This document shows, one piece after another, positions 18,445-27,265 of a stretch of DNA of 64,000 nucleotides. Both the position numbers and the translations under genes were made by a program. The notes under the pieces are model-generated. The model was not told where the DNA came from and made no database searches. It saw only the letters and a list, made by a program, of their open reading frames with translations. Location of the stretch: NCBI RefSeq assembly GCF_022968825.1, contig NZ_JALHKS010000003.1, positions 310,001 to 374,000 on the forward strand. The letters are read 5' to 3'. The DNA is from Chryseobacterium salipaludis. GTDB taxonomy: Bacteria > Bacteroidota > Bacteroidia > Flavobacteriales > Weeksellaceae. Positions within the stretch are counted from its first letter, which is position 1. Every line of letters begins with the position of its first letter.

Positions 18445-19893
18445 ATGGAATTATCACAACTGGAACCGCAGGTGATCTGGAAAAACTTTTCGGCCCTGAA
18501 TTCGGTTCCCAGACCGTCTAAAAAAGAAGAACGCGTTATCGCTTTTATGAAGGAGTTTGGTGAAAAACTCGGCCTTCCTACCAGAGTGGACGCAACCGGA
18601 AATGTTATCATCACAAAACCGGCCACTGCTGGCATGGAAGATCGTAAACCAATTGTTTTACAATCGCATCTTGATATGGTTTGCCAGAAAAACAACGAGG
18701 TAGATTTTGATTTTGAGACCCAGGGAATTCAGATGTATGTGGATGGTGACTGGGTTCGCGCCAAAGGGACCACCCTGGGTGCCGATAACGGTTTGGGAGT
18801 AGCAGCCATCATGAGTATTCTGGAAAGCAACGATATCCCGCATCCGGCTTTGGAAGCACTCTTCACCATTGATGAGGAAACCGGCATGACCGGCGCAAAA
18901 GGTCTGCAGGGCGGCGAACTGAACGGCGAAATCCTGCTGAACCTGGATACCGAGGAGGATGACGAGATTGATATCGGTTGTGCAGGTGGTATCGACGTAA
19001 CTGCTTCACAACAATATGAATTAACGGAAGCGACCGGACAGGCATTTGAACTGCGCGTGAAAGGTTTGCAGGGCGGTCATTCCGGTATGGATATTCACAA
19101 AGGTTTCGGGAATGCCAATGTCATTTTGGGCAGATTATTATATGCAGCACTGCAAAAAGGAGATGTGCAGCTTGTACGCATCGATAGTGGCGGCCTGCGT
19201 AATGCGATTCCGCGGGAAGGAATGGCAGCGATGGTGAGCCATAACCCGGAAGAAGCCTTACAGGTCATGGAAGCGCTGAAGAAGGAAATCATGGAAGAAT
19301 TTGCTACCATTGAAAAAGACCTGAACATTACCATAAATACGACAGAAAACAGCGATAAAGCACTGAGCGTAAAAGATTCAGCCAATATCATCCGTGCGCT
19401 TAAAGGTGCACACAATGGCGTGTACCGCATGTCACCGGATGTTGCAGATCTCGTGGAATCGTCCAATAATATTGCGCGGGTAGAACTGCAGGACGGGAAG
19501 TTGCAAATTCTGAATCTGAGCCGTTCTTCCGTAGAATCCAGCAAAGATGATGTGGCACAGCAGCTTCAGGCTGTGTATGAACTTGCCGGGCTGGAAGTAG
19601 AATTCAGCGGAAGCTATCCCGGCTGGAAACCACTGCCGGGTTCTGAGATTGTGCAGATTATGGAAAAACTGTATCAGCAGAAGTTTGAAGAACAACCTGC
19701 AGTCGTAGCCTGCCATGCCGGGCTGGAATGCGGGCTGATTGGTGCCCATTATCCGGAAATGGAAATGGTGAGCTTCGGGCCGACGATTCGCGGTGCGCAT
19801 TCGCCTGATGAAAGGGCAAGTATTTCGTCCACGCAGAAATTTTGGGATTTCCTGAAAGATATTCTGGCCAATATCCCAAAGAAAACGGCGTAA
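18445..19893 (+). CDS. pepD: Aminoacyl-histidine dipeptidase (PepD, M20)
   Basis: This cytosolic zinc dipeptidase of the M20 family cleaves Xaa-His and other dipeptides. The 482 residues include the metal ligand segment LQSHLDMV, the bridging aspartate region GTTLGADNGLG, the catalytic pair in IDEETGMTGA, a lid domain containing GGHSGMDIHKG, and the late H in GAHSPDE. There is no signal peptide. A strong terminator follows. Confidence 0.93.
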   Translation: MELSQLEPQVIWKNFSALNSVPRPSKKEERVIAFMKEFGEKLGLPTRVDATGNVIITKPATAGMEDRKPIVLQSHLDMVCQKNNEVDFDFETQGIQMYVDGDWVRAKGTTLGADNGLGVAAIMSILESNDIPHPALEALFTIDEETGMTGAKGLQGGELNGEILLNLDTEEDDEIDIGCAGGIDVTASQQYELTEATGQAFELRVKGLQGGHSGMDIHKGFGNANVILGRLLYAALQKGDVQLVRIDSGGLRNAIPREGMAAMVSHNPEEALQVMEALKKEIMEEFATIEKDLNITINTTENSDKALSVKDSANIIRALKGAHNGVYRMSPDVADLVESSNNIARVELQDGKLQILNLSRSSVESSKDDVAQQLQAVYELAGLEVEFSGSYPGWKPLPGSEIVQIMEKLYQQKFEEQPAVVACHAGLECGLIGAHYPEMEMVSFGPTIRGAHSPDERASISSTQKFWDFLKDILANIPKKTA

Positions 19894-19910
19894 ATCAGAT
19901 AGGAATGATG

Positions 19911-19945
19911 AGCGCGGGCTGCCCTTGGGCAGCCCGCGCTTTTTA
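19911..19945 (+). terminator. Strong intrinsic terminator after pepD
   Basis: A perfect 13-bp GC-rich stem (19911-19923 with 19928-19940), a 4-nt CTTG loop and a T tract follow the pepD stop by about 18 bp. Confidence 0.88.
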
Positions 19946-19988
19946 AACAGGTTTACTGTTAGATACAGCTCCCGGGATATTTCTGCCT

Positions 19989-20837
19989 TTATTCAGCAGA
20001 TAACGACCCGCCTTTTCCTTCGCGGATATGGAGCACCCGTTGCGGCAAGGGCACCTCGATCCGGTGCGACCGCAAGGCTTCGAATATTGCCACTCGCAAA
20101 TCGCTTTTCACATTTTCTACCCTGAAAACTTCTGAGGTCCAGAAGAAAACAGTAAACACCAGCCCCGACTCGGCGTATTCTGTAAAACGCACAAAAGGTT
20201 GCGGTGCCCGCGAAACCCGCGCAGTCTTTTCGGTGGTCTCTTTCAGCAGTTTCATCACCTCCGGTACCGGACTGCCGTAGGCGACACGAACGTCAACTTC
20301 AAAGCGCGAATTCTGGCGGTTATGCGTCCAGTTGATCAGGCTGTTTTTCGTGAGCACCGTGTTGGGCAAAATAATATACTTGTCATCGCGGGTGAGCACT
20401 GTGGTGGTTCTTAAATTAATTTCGCGCACGCGGCAGACGATTTTATCCACTTCAATAACGTCGCCCATTTTTACCGAAGAATCCAGCAGCAACACGATTC
20501 CGGATACAAAGTCACTGAACAGGCTCTGCAGGCCCAAACCGATCCCGACCAGTAAAGCGGCCGACGCACCTAACAGCACCGAAACATTGACGCCAATCAT
20601 ATTCATTCCCAGAATAAACGATATGACAATGGTAATGTATTTCGTCAGGCTGAAAATGGTGAACTTCTGGGATTCATCAAGTTTCTGGGTTTTATAAATC
20701 AGCTTGCGGATAAAACGCAGCAGCAGTGAAACCCCGATAATGAACAGGAGCAGAAACAGCAGCGATGACAAATTAATGCCTGTTCCGCCAATGGAAAAGA
20801 GTCGGTGATTCAGCAGTTCTTTTAAATTAAATTCCAT
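19989..20837 (-). CDS. MscS-family mechanosensitive channel
   Basis: This small-conductance mechanosensitive channel has 282 residues from the ATG at 20837. It has membrane helices near 20-42, 60-82 and 88-115, the glycine/alanine-rich pore helix (LLGASAALLVGIGLGLQ), then the beta domain (VDKIVCRVREINLRTT, ILPNTVL) and an alpha-beta C-terminus. It probably releases solutes on hypo-osmotic shock. An alternative start at 20867 adds a hydrophobic stretch and is less likely. Confidence 0.9.
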   Translation of the reverse strand: MEFNLKELLNHRLFSIGGTGINLSSLLFLLLFIIGVSLLLRFIRKLIYKTQKLDESQKFTIFSLTKYITIVISFILGMNMIGVNVSVLLGASAALLVGIGLGLQSLFSDFVSGIVLLLDSSVKMGDVIEVDKIVCRVREINLRTTTVLTRDDKYIILPNTVLTKNSLINWTHNRQNSRFEVDVRVAYGSPVPEVMKLLKETTEKTARVSRAPQPFVRFTEYAESGLVFTVFFWTSEVFRVENVKSDLRVAIFEALRSHRIEVPLPQRVLHIREGKGGSLSAE

Positions 20838-20891
20838 AGGCAGCAACAGGAGCGAAAAACAGACCAATTAAAATGTTTCTATACGAGTAAT

Positions 20892-21797
20892 TTATGATGA
20901 AGTTTCATCATCTTTTACCACTTCTCCGGCCGGAAAATTCTGCCGGAAACTGTTTGGGCTCTCGCCGGTAATTCTTTTAAAATAACGGCCGAAGTGTGAC
21001 TTGTCCGAAAACCCCAGTTCAAAACCGATTTCCGCTGCTGAGTAATCCGTGTTCAGCAGTAAACGCTGGGCTTCCAGGATCACACGGTGGCGAATGAGCC
21101 GCTCGGCGGTCATATCTGTTTTTTCACGCACCAGCGCATTCAGATAGTTTGGCGAAAGGCCCATTTTTTCAGCGTAATCACTGGTACGTTTCAGTTCGCG
21201 AAAATGCTTGTCAATGAGGTGGCGAAATTCCTCGACATAGCTTTGTTTGTGATCCGTCCGCAGTTCAGAGAAGCGTGTGTCACCGGTGCTGCGCATATAC
21301 CGAAGCACCAGCACTTTCAATTCCAGGCAAATAATTTCTTTTGAAGCCTGTGCTGCATTATGGTACTCTTCGTTAATATTCAGGATGGTTTGGCGGAATT
21401 GGCTAAACTGCTTCTTCTCTGGTTTCACGAAAGGCGGCAGACCGGCGAAGGCAGTATCATGGCGAATACGGCGGTTGCCGGTGTATATTAAATTATAAAA
21501 AGAACGGGTAAACACGAGTGCACTCCCCTCTGCTACAGCTTCGCGGGAAAAAGAAAAAATCTGATGATAGGCGACCAGAAAAACACTTCGTGGTTGCAGG
21601 TCCAGCTGCCGCTCATCAATATTGATCTGGCCGGTTGCTCTGCTATGTACTGCAATCAAAATATAGGAGCGCACCGGTTCCGGCTTTTCCTTCGCGCACA
21701 GGGCAATAAAATCGTTAAGTGGCAGCACAAAAAACTCCTGATTAAAGGAGGGTGAAGGAAATTCGGCGGCCAGCCTGCGAAGAAAATATTGTGCCAT
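20892..21797 (-). CDS. AraC-family transcriptional regulator
   Basis: This 301-residue protein has an N-terminal cupin-like ligand-binding region and a C-terminal AraC double helix-turn-helix (YAEKMGLSPNYLNALVREKT and EIGFELGFSDKSHFGRYFKR, each read as part of the domain). The target is unknown, since no divergent gene is adjacent. It lies 54 bp upstream of the MscS gene in the same direction and could be co-transcribed with it. Confidence 0.92.
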   Translation of the reverse strand: MAQYFLRRLAAEFPSPSFNQEFFVLPLNDFIALCAKEKPEPVRSYILIAVHSRATGQINIDERQLDLQPRSVFLVAYHQIFSFSREAVAEGSALVFTRSFYNLIYTGNRRIRHDTAFAGLPPFVKPEKKQFSQFRQTILNINEEYHNAAQASKEIICLELKVLVLRYMRSTGDTRFSELRTDHKQSYVEEFRHLIDKHFRELKRTSDYAEKMGLSPNYLNALVREKTDMTAERLIRHRVILEAQRLLLNTDYSAAEIGFELGFSDKSHFGRYFKRITGESPNSFRQNFPAGEVVKDDETSS

Positions 21798-21993
21798 AAG
21801 GGAAAAGTATTTGCGAAGGGCGGGCTAAATTTAACAGAAAGTTTAATTTCGACCAATCGGAGCAGATGTTTTTTCAGATCGTTAAAATTAATAAAAAATC
21901 CGGTATTGAAAAGAAGCTGCGGGTAATGGGAACGAGTGGAAGTTTTAAATATTTAACACTGCCTTTTGCAAATACCATTTTACCTGCAGTTTT

Positions 21994-22947
21994 TTATTCA
22001 CATTCATAATTGGACTTTTTAAGAAAGTTTTCCGTTGCTTTTTTGTCAGCAAAATCAAGAGTTAGAATATCATTTATAGCTTGTTTTTTATTCAGTGCAT
22101 TTTTGTAATAATTTTTTGTGATAATGTAGCCAATAAAATATCCTAAATCTGCTGGTTTTTCTTTTATCGTTGCTGTATTTGAAAGCCAATTTCGAAAATC
22201 ATAACTATACATTTCTTTTTTAAAATCTCTCCAAATTTCACATTGGTTTTTTATACCGCAATCAATATAAGGCGCTTCCACTTTTTTGTTAAGAATTAAT
22301 TCCGCAACAAAATCTGCCGAACCTTCTTTCAGACAAGAACCAAGCAAATTTGATTTTTCTGTATTGCTTAAGTTTTGTTGTGTGTGCACAAGTTCATGAG
22401 TTGTAAGAAAAATGATTCCCGAATTAATTTTCATTCTGTCTTGATAGTTTTGTGGAAGTTCGGAATAATCAACAAATTTATCTGAAGAAGCCAGTTCGGA
22501 ACCTATAATTAAATTGTTGTTAATTACAGTTCCTCCACCTTTTAAATTACCAATCGTAAAATAAATTTTTGGTGGATTAAATGCAGGATAAACCCTTTTA
22601 AATTTTTTGTAAATTTTTGCAACCTTTTTAAAATCTTTGTGAATATTTTCAGTTTTCGAACGAATTGAAGTCCAGAAATTTGGATATTTTCCGAATGATT
22701 TAATCCATTCTCCGGGTGTTAACTCTCTCGCTTTTATAAAATCTTTTAAACCTTCTGACGCATTGTCAACATACATCTTCTTAAAAACTTCTGACTTATG
22801 GTTTGTTTCTTTTAAATTTTTAACAGCATCAAAGGCAGTCCAAAATCTATCAATGTCAGAGGTTTCAATATAGTTTTTGAAATCAGTAGATTGGGAAAAA
22901 GCAAAATTGCTTACGAATATCAAAAATATTAGAAAACTTCTATTCAT
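21994..22947 (-). CDS. Secreted DUF2268-like putative zinc protease
   Basis: From the ATG at 22947 the protein has 317 residues and a signal peptide. It carries a gluzincin-like HELVH motif in TTHELVHTQQ and a downstream KEGSADFVAEL segment that may supply the third zinc ligand, as in DUF2268-type putative proteases. Its DNA is clearly more AT-rich than its neighbours, suggesting recent acquisition. A longer frame to 23007 starts upstream of the -7 box and is rejected. Substrate is unknown. Confidence 0.78.
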   Translation of the reverse strand: MNRSFLIFLIFVSNFAFSQSTDFKNYIETSDIDRFWTAFDAVKNLKETNHKSEVFKKMYVDNASEGLKDFIKARELTPGEWIKSFGKYPNFWTSIRSKTENIHKDFKKVAKIYKKFKRVYPAFNPPKIYFTIGNLKGGGTVINNNLIIGSELASSDKFVDYSELPQNYQDRMKINSGIIFLTTHELVHTQQNLSNTEKSNLLGSCLKEGSADFVAELILNKKVEAPYIDCGIKNQCEIWRDFKKEMYSYDFRNWLSNTATIKEKPADLGYFIGYIITKNYYKNALNKKQAINDILTLDFADKKATENFLKKSNYECE

Positions 22948-22989
22948 CGCTGTTTTTATAAAATTGGAGGTAACACTTGTCTTTGCAAA

Positions 22990-22997
22990 CAAACTTA
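22990..22997 (-). promoter_or_regulatory. -7 box TAAGTTTG for the DUF2268-like gene
   Basis: This minus-strand TAnnTTTG match lies 42 bp upstream of the ATG at 22947 and inside the longer alternative frame, which supports the shorter start. Confidence 0.45.
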
Positions 22998-23011
22998 CAT
23001 AATTCAAAATG

Positions 23012-23036
23012 AAACCCGCATGGTCAGTGCGGGTTT
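23012..23036 (-). terminator. Terminator after the racemase operon
   Basis: A perfect 9-bp stem (23012-23020 with 23028-23036) with a 7-nt loop starts 7 bp beyond the racemase stop. On the minus strand it ends in a T-rich stretch, so it probably ends the Usp-GNAT-racemase operon. Confidence 0.7.
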
Positions 23037-23042
23037 ATATAC

Positions 23043-24164
23043 TTAATTTAAAGAAAACATTCCATCGGGCTGAATGGCTACTATTACTTCATCACCGTCC
23101 ACGTTCTTATCAATATAATCGGAACTCATTGCGCGAAGGACTGCCATATAATTCATTCCGAATTTTACGGTATCGCCCACCTGCAAGTCCGCGGGATTAT
23201 CCGCAAGATCCAGGATCAGCATATCGGAACTGGCACCAATGATTTCCATGCCGGGCTGCATTGGGGTGATATCGCGGTGGTCTAAATCCAGCAGGCCGAC
23301 ATCCACGATCGCACGGAATGAAAAGTCGTTTTTGTTCCGGTCAGAAAAGTCAGGCATTTCACCGGTCAGATTGGTACTGCAGTTGCCGGAAGGCGCACAG
23401 GGTTTTTCCTGCATCTCAATAATCTCCGCTGTGAGTGTGAAGACGTCATGATACATTCCTTCCAGCCTGGAATTATCATACACATCTGTTCCGAAGAAAA
23501 GTGTTTCGCCAATACGGAAGTGGTTAATTTCATTCGGAATTTCATTTCGGAGCAAAAGCGGTATGGTGACTGAGGAACCGCCCGAGATGTATGGAATCTG
23601 ACGCCCGGAGTGCTCTTCGACAATTTCTTTGAAACGGTTAAGTTTGGTAAGTTTGCGCTCGTCCGGCAAAATACCGTTCAGGCATTTAAGGTTCGTGCCC
23701 AATCCCACCACTTCAATATGAGACAGCCGCAGCACTTCGCCATAAAACTGCAACAGGTTGCGCGCCATGATACCTTCACGAAGCTCGCCCATCTCCACCA
23801 TGAGCACGACACGGTGCACTTTATTTTGCTTTACGGCTTCCCGGGACAGCACTTCCAGCGTGGCCAGTTCCGTATTAAAACTAACATCGGCGTACCGGAC
23901 AATGCTGGCGGCCAGACGCTGCGCGGGTGGTTTAATATAAATAGTTTGTGTTTCAGGTGAAAGCTGCTTAATCATTTTCAGATTGCTCAGCCGCGAATCA
24001 CAAATTTCCTTGTCGGTTACCTGCAGAAGTTCCTGCAGAAAAGTTTTGTTTCCGCACAGCATCTTGGCCACAATTGCCCACTCGATCTGGTGGCCGCTGA
24101 ATAAACGGTCCAGTGTCTGGTAATTGTGACGAAGTTTGCGGGTATGTAAAGTAATATAAGACAT
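23043..24164 (-). CDS. Alanine/ornithine racemase-family PLP enzyme
   Basis: This fold-type III PLP enzyme has an alanine racemase-like barrel. The 373 residues show the PLP lysine in IVAKMLCGN (K34), a VEMGELREG segment and YISGGSSVT phosphate-binding region, and a C-terminal beta domain with VDVGLLDLD. It resembles the alanine/ornithine racemase group rather than the canonical Alr. Its exact substrate is unclear. It begins 2 bp after the GNAT gene, so it is in the same operon. Confidence 0.82.
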   Translation of the reverse strand: MSYITLHTRKLRHNYQTLDRLFSGHQIEWAIVAKMLCGNKTFLQELLQVTDKEICDSRLSNLKMIKQLSPETQTIYIKPPAQRLAASIVRYADVSFNTELATLEVLSREAVKQNKVHRVVLMVEMGELREGIMARNLLQFYGEVLRLSHIEVVGLGTNLKCLNGILPDERKLTKLNRFKEIVEEHSGRQIPYISGGSSVTIPLLLRNEIPNEINHFRIGETLFFGTDVYDNSRLEGMYHDVFTLTAEIIEMQEKPCAPSGNCSTNLTGEMPDFSDRNKNDFSFRAIVDVGLLDLDHRDITPMQPGMEIIGASSDMLILDLADNPADLQVGDTVKFGMNYMAVLRAMSSDYIDKNVDGDEVIVAIQPDGMFSLN

Positions 24165-24166
24165 AA

Positions 24167-24607
24167 TTATTTTTGTAATCTCATCTCGAGATATTTACTG
24201 GTGAATCCCAGCTTTTCATATAAATGGCGCGCCGGATTATCCGGCTCACAGTGCAGTGCGACAGCGCCTTCTGTTTGCGCAATCGCAGCCTGCATTAATT
24301 TTTTTCCGACTCCCTGGCCGCGCACGGCAGGATCTGTGGCAATATACACCAGGATATTTTCAGGGATATAAGATTGCATGCCGGTTTTGTTGACCACCAC
24401 AGCACCCACGAGTCCCTCTTCATTTTCAGCGGTGAGTACGACACCACCTGCTTTTCCGTTTTCGCCAAAGGCGTAAGAAATGGCTTTGCGGATGTCATCG
24501 GCCGGATCGCCATACTGCTCCAGGCTTTTGTGCAAAAAAGACACAATATGATCGGTAGCAGCGGCATCGGCCGGCTGCTTTTCAGAATAAGTTGTAATGT
24601 TTATCAT
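24167..24607 (-). CDS. GNAT-family N-acetyltransferase
   Basis: This 146-residue acetyl-CoA-dependent acyltransferase has the family's motif A (AVRGQGVGKKLMQAA) preceded by VYIATDP and followed by LHCEPDNPARHLYEKLGF. The acceptor is unknown. It sits between the universal stress protein (13-bp gap) and the PLP racemase (2-bp gap), so an amino-acid or amine substrate is plausible but only inferred. Confidence 0.88.
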   Translation of the reverse strand: MINITTYSEKQPADAAATDHIVSFLHKSLEQYGDPADDIRKAISYAFGENGKAGGVVLTAENEEGLVGAVVVNKTGMQSYIPENILVYIATDPAVRGQGVGKKLMQAAIAQTEGAVALHCEPDNPARHLYEKLGFTSKYLEMRLQK

Positions 24608-24620
24608 TGTTTGTTTGGTA

Positions 24621-25532
24621 TTAACCCGGTACAGGCATGGTCATATCGAAACCGGCAGCATCATTGTCCGGCTCGGTATCATGCGCGCGCAACAGCCGTG
24701 ATTTAACGACCAGCAGCGGCACACGGGTTCCGTTCATTATTTTTTTAAAGAAATTATCACCCAGGAAGGAACGCCAGGAATTTTCATCCTGATCGGCCAA
24801 CAGTACAATATCGGCCTCACTTTCTCCGGCGTGATGTACGATCATGGCAGCATTATCCGTGCCCACGGCAAATCCTCCTTCGGTCGGATGGCCTTGCTGC
24901 AAAAGTTGGCGGCGGGTTTCCTGCACCGCTTTGCGAAGCTGGATGACATCCTCGGTACGCCCCAGGCCAAGCACATTGATTTCTCCCTGGTTTCGGGCGG
25001 CGATCAATAATGATAATTCAGTTTTCTCGGGTAGACCTTCTTCGAAACGCACCGGAAACAAAATCTTTTTAAATTCAGTTCCGTTGAAATCTTCCGGCAC
25101 GAGCATCAGTGAGCAGGCACTGTGCTGCAGTAAAGCATAGGAATTGGAACCAAGGACGAATTCTTTCATCGTCTGGCGCCCCGAAGTTCCCGCCACAACC
25201 AGATCTGTTTCCTCCTGTCTGATTAAAGTATTCACCATCTCAAGTAACGAAAGCGTGCTCAGGCGTGGTTCAGCAATAATGCCAAAATTCGTTACCAAAT
25301 CGCTGCAAATTTGTTCCAGTTTTTGCTGGGTTTGTTTGATATTTTCCTCCAGTTGGGTGCCGCCGACCGGATGTTTGCCGGCGTGGTCGATCAGATAATA
25401 CGATGGCTGGCTGTGCGCCAAAAGTAAGCGGGACTGGTGCCGTTTTGCCATATGGGCCGCGAGAATTACGGCATTATCAGATTTAGACGAAAAATCGGTC
25501 GTAACGAGAATGGTTTGTATTGTTGCCTCCAT
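24621..25532 (-). CDS. Tandem-domain universal stress protein
   Basis: This 303-residue UspA-family protein has two Usp domains: the first with ILVTTDFSSKSDNA and VAGTSGRQTMKEFVLGSN, the second more diverged (ILFPVRFEEGLPEK, VLLADQDENSWRSFL). Usp proteins bind nucleotides and support survival under stress. The ATG at 25532 is chosen because the longer frame to 25577 crosses the -7 box. It is the first gene of an operon with GNAT and racemase genes. Confidence 0.88.
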   Translation of the reverse strand: MEATIQTILVTTDFSSKSDNAVILAAHMAKRHQSRLLLAHSQPSYYLIDHAGKHPVGGTQLEENIKQTQQKLEQICSDLVTNFGIIAEPRLSTLSLLEMVNTLIRQEETDLVVAGTSGRQTMKEFVLGSNSYALLQHSACSLMLVPEDFNGTEFKKILFPVRFEEGLPEKTELSLLIAARNQGEINVLGLGRTEDVIQLRKAVQETRRQLLQQGHPTEGGFAVGTDNAAMIVHHAGESEADIVLLADQDENSWRSFLGDNFFKKIMNGTRVPLLVVKSRLLRAHDTEPDNDAAGFDMTMPVPG

Positions 25533-25540
25533 GATGTACA

Positions 25541-25548
25541 CAAAAATA
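25541..25548 (-). promoter_or_regulatory. -7 box TATTTTTG for the usp operon
   Basis: This TAnnTTTG box on the minus strand lies 8 bp before the ATG at 25532, implying a very short leader. Confidence 0.5.
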
Positions 25549-25638
25549 CGACCCATACTACTTATAAAGTGGTACAAATAAGCGCATCAGTAGTACTAAA
25601 CAACTATTTTAAAAATCGGAAAGCGGCTATTATATGTA

Positions 25639-26259
25639 TTATGCTTCCGTTGCTATTAGTTCGGTGTTATAATGCGGAAAGGTAAAAAGTTCTTCACTTT
25701 TGCCCGCGAGCCAGCTTTTGTGTACGGAAGGCCCAAGCACAAGCGGCATGCGGTGCTTGGTATTATGAATTTCAGCCATTAATTCATTGGCTTTAGTCGT
25801 AAGCAATGAAAACGACAATAAATCCTGACCTGTTTCGTGGTTATGCCAGCGGTTATAAATTCCGGCAATGGCAAACGGCTGATGTCCATTATTGAATTCA
25901 ATATAATATCGTTGTTTCTTTTTACCGGCCGGATCCAGCCATTTCCACTCGTAAAATCCGTTAACGAGAATCAGGCACCGTTGCGATACAGAAGCTTTAA
26001 AAGCAGGTTTCTCCGTTATGGTCTCGGCGCGCGCATTCAGCGTCATCTTGCGGATATTCTCGTCCCGACTCCAGGGAGGAACCAAACCCCAGTCACCCAA
26101 GACAGCTATATCCGGATTTTCATCTGTAATCACCAGCAGCTGCGGAAAGGCAAAACCATTAATGAAGGTGCTCCCTTTATAATCAGGGCTTTCATATTCT
26201 GCGTTGAATACTTTTTTAATATCGTTATTGGTAAGCTTGCTGGAAACGAAATAACACAC
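25639..26259 (-). CDS. SRAP-family abasic-site crosslink protein (YedK/HMCES)
   Basis: This SOS-response-associated peptidase family protein shields abasic sites in single-stranded DNA by forming a thiazolidine crosslink through its N-terminal Cys2. The 206 residues include Cys2, NARAET, the FYEWKW glutamate region and the HNTKHRMPLVL histidine. The start is GTG at 26259, required because Cys2 must directly follow the removable initiator methionine. No LexA-type operator was recognised upstream. Confidence 0.92.
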   Translation of the reverse strand: MCYFVSSKLTNNDIKKVFNAEYESPDYKGSTFINGFAFPQLLVITDENPDIAVLGDWGLVPPWSRDENIRKMTLNARAETITEKPAFKASVSQRCLILVNGFYEWKWLDPAGKKKQRYYIEFNNGHQPFAIAGIYNRWHNHETGQDLLSFSLLTTKANELMAEIHNTKHRMPLVLGPSVHKSWLAGKSEELFTFPHYNTELIATEA

Positions 26260-26345
26260 GGGCGAATTTTTACCGAAGATACAAATCCTGCTTCTAAATC
26301 TCTAACGATTACATGGCGCAGCATTTGAAGAAAAATTCAACATGT

Positions 26346-26912
26346 ATGGAATCAATGAATAAGATTTTAAAAGCAGTGCGCGACTTTGCAGATCAGGCGC
26401 ACGGCGAACAAATGCGTAAATATGAACCAAAACGGTATATTGTGCATCCGGAAGAAGTAATGGAAATCTGCCGCGAATACACCGATGAATTGCCGGTACT
26501 AGCCGCTGCTTTGCTGCACGACGTGCTGGAAGATACGCCGGTAACGGAGCATGACATTGCAGTATTCCTGGAACCACTGATGTCGCAAGCGGAGGCGAAA
26601 CAAACCCTCAATCTTACCGTGGACCTTACCGATGTGTACACAAAGCAAGCGTATCCTCACCTGAACCGGCGGCAGAGAAAAGATAAAGAAAACGAAAGGC
26701 TTTCAAAGGCCGAACCCAAGGCGCAAACCATTAAATATGCAGATATCATCAGCAACGCGGTAGATATCACAACGCACGACAAACACTTTGCACGGGTATA
26801 TCTGCGGGAAATGGAAACGCTGCTTTCGGTGATCAAATCCGGTAACAAGGATTTGTATCGGCGGGCGGTGGAAACGATTCGCGCATGCAAGTTGGAGTTG
26901 AAAATGGGGTGA
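26346..26912 (+). CDS. Small HD-domain hydrolase
   Basis: This 188-residue protein is a stand-alone HD domain like the N-terminal hydrolase of Rel/Spo proteins: a first His in VHPEEV, HD in LLHDVLED, and a DxxxN-type element in KYADIISNAVDI. It could be a MESH1-like (p)ppGpp hydrolase or act on another nucleotide. There is no synthetase, TGS or ACT domain. The frame also contains an earlier ATG at 26313 and a later one at 26355, so the start is uncertain. Confidence 0.78.
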   Translation: MESMNKILKAVRDFADQAHGEQMRKYEPKRYIVHPEEVMEICREYTDELPVLAAALLHDVLEDTPVTEHDIAVFLEPLMSQAEAKQTLNLTVDLTDVYTKQAYPHLNRRQRKDKENERLSKAEPKAQTIKYADIISNAVDITTHDKHFARVYLREMETLLSVIKSGNKDLYRRAVETIRACKLELKMG

Positions 26913-26916
26913 TGCT

Positions 26917-26958
26917 GAGATGCGAGATGCAGGGTGCAGGGTTCAGGGTTCAAGGTGC
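26917..26958 (+). repeat. Six degenerate 7-bp tandem repeats
   Basis: Directly after the HD gene stop there are six heptamers: GAGATGC twice, AGGGTGC, AGGGTTC twice and AAGGTGC. It is a short degenerate array with no coding potential seen. Confidence 0.7.
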
Positions 26959-27055
26959 CAGTTGATTTAACTGTGTGCCGATGAACTTCGAGAATCATAA
27001 ATGATCGCAATTTGTCTACGTTTCTTTTCTGCATCATAATTGCATGCAATCCGGC

Positions 27056-27265
27056 ATGAGCACCAAATTTAAAAAAGGAAACCACGTAACGTGGAACTCC
27101 GAAGCAGGCCACGTGAGCGGCACCATTATTAAAGTTCACACAAAAGATTTTCAGTACAAAGGCTACACGCACCACGCCAGTCCGGATGAGCCACAATACG
27201 AAATCAAAAGTGACAAAACCGAACATATTGCAGCGCACAAGGAATCAGCACTGAAAAAGAATTGA
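27056..27265 (+). CDS. DUF2945 (hypervirulence-associated TUDOR) small protein
   Basis: This 69-residue basic protein matches the DUF2945 family: FKKGNHVTWNSEAGHVSGTI, then KVHTKDFQYKGYTHHASPDEPQYEIKSD split over the TUDOR-like barrel, and HKESALKK at the end. These are small cytosolic proteins of unclear function. The start could also be the ATG at 27044, four codons earlier. Confidence 0.85.
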   Translation: MSTKFKKGNHVTWNSEAGHVSGTIIKVHTKDFQYKGYTHHASPDEPQYEIKSDKTEHIAAHKESALKKN

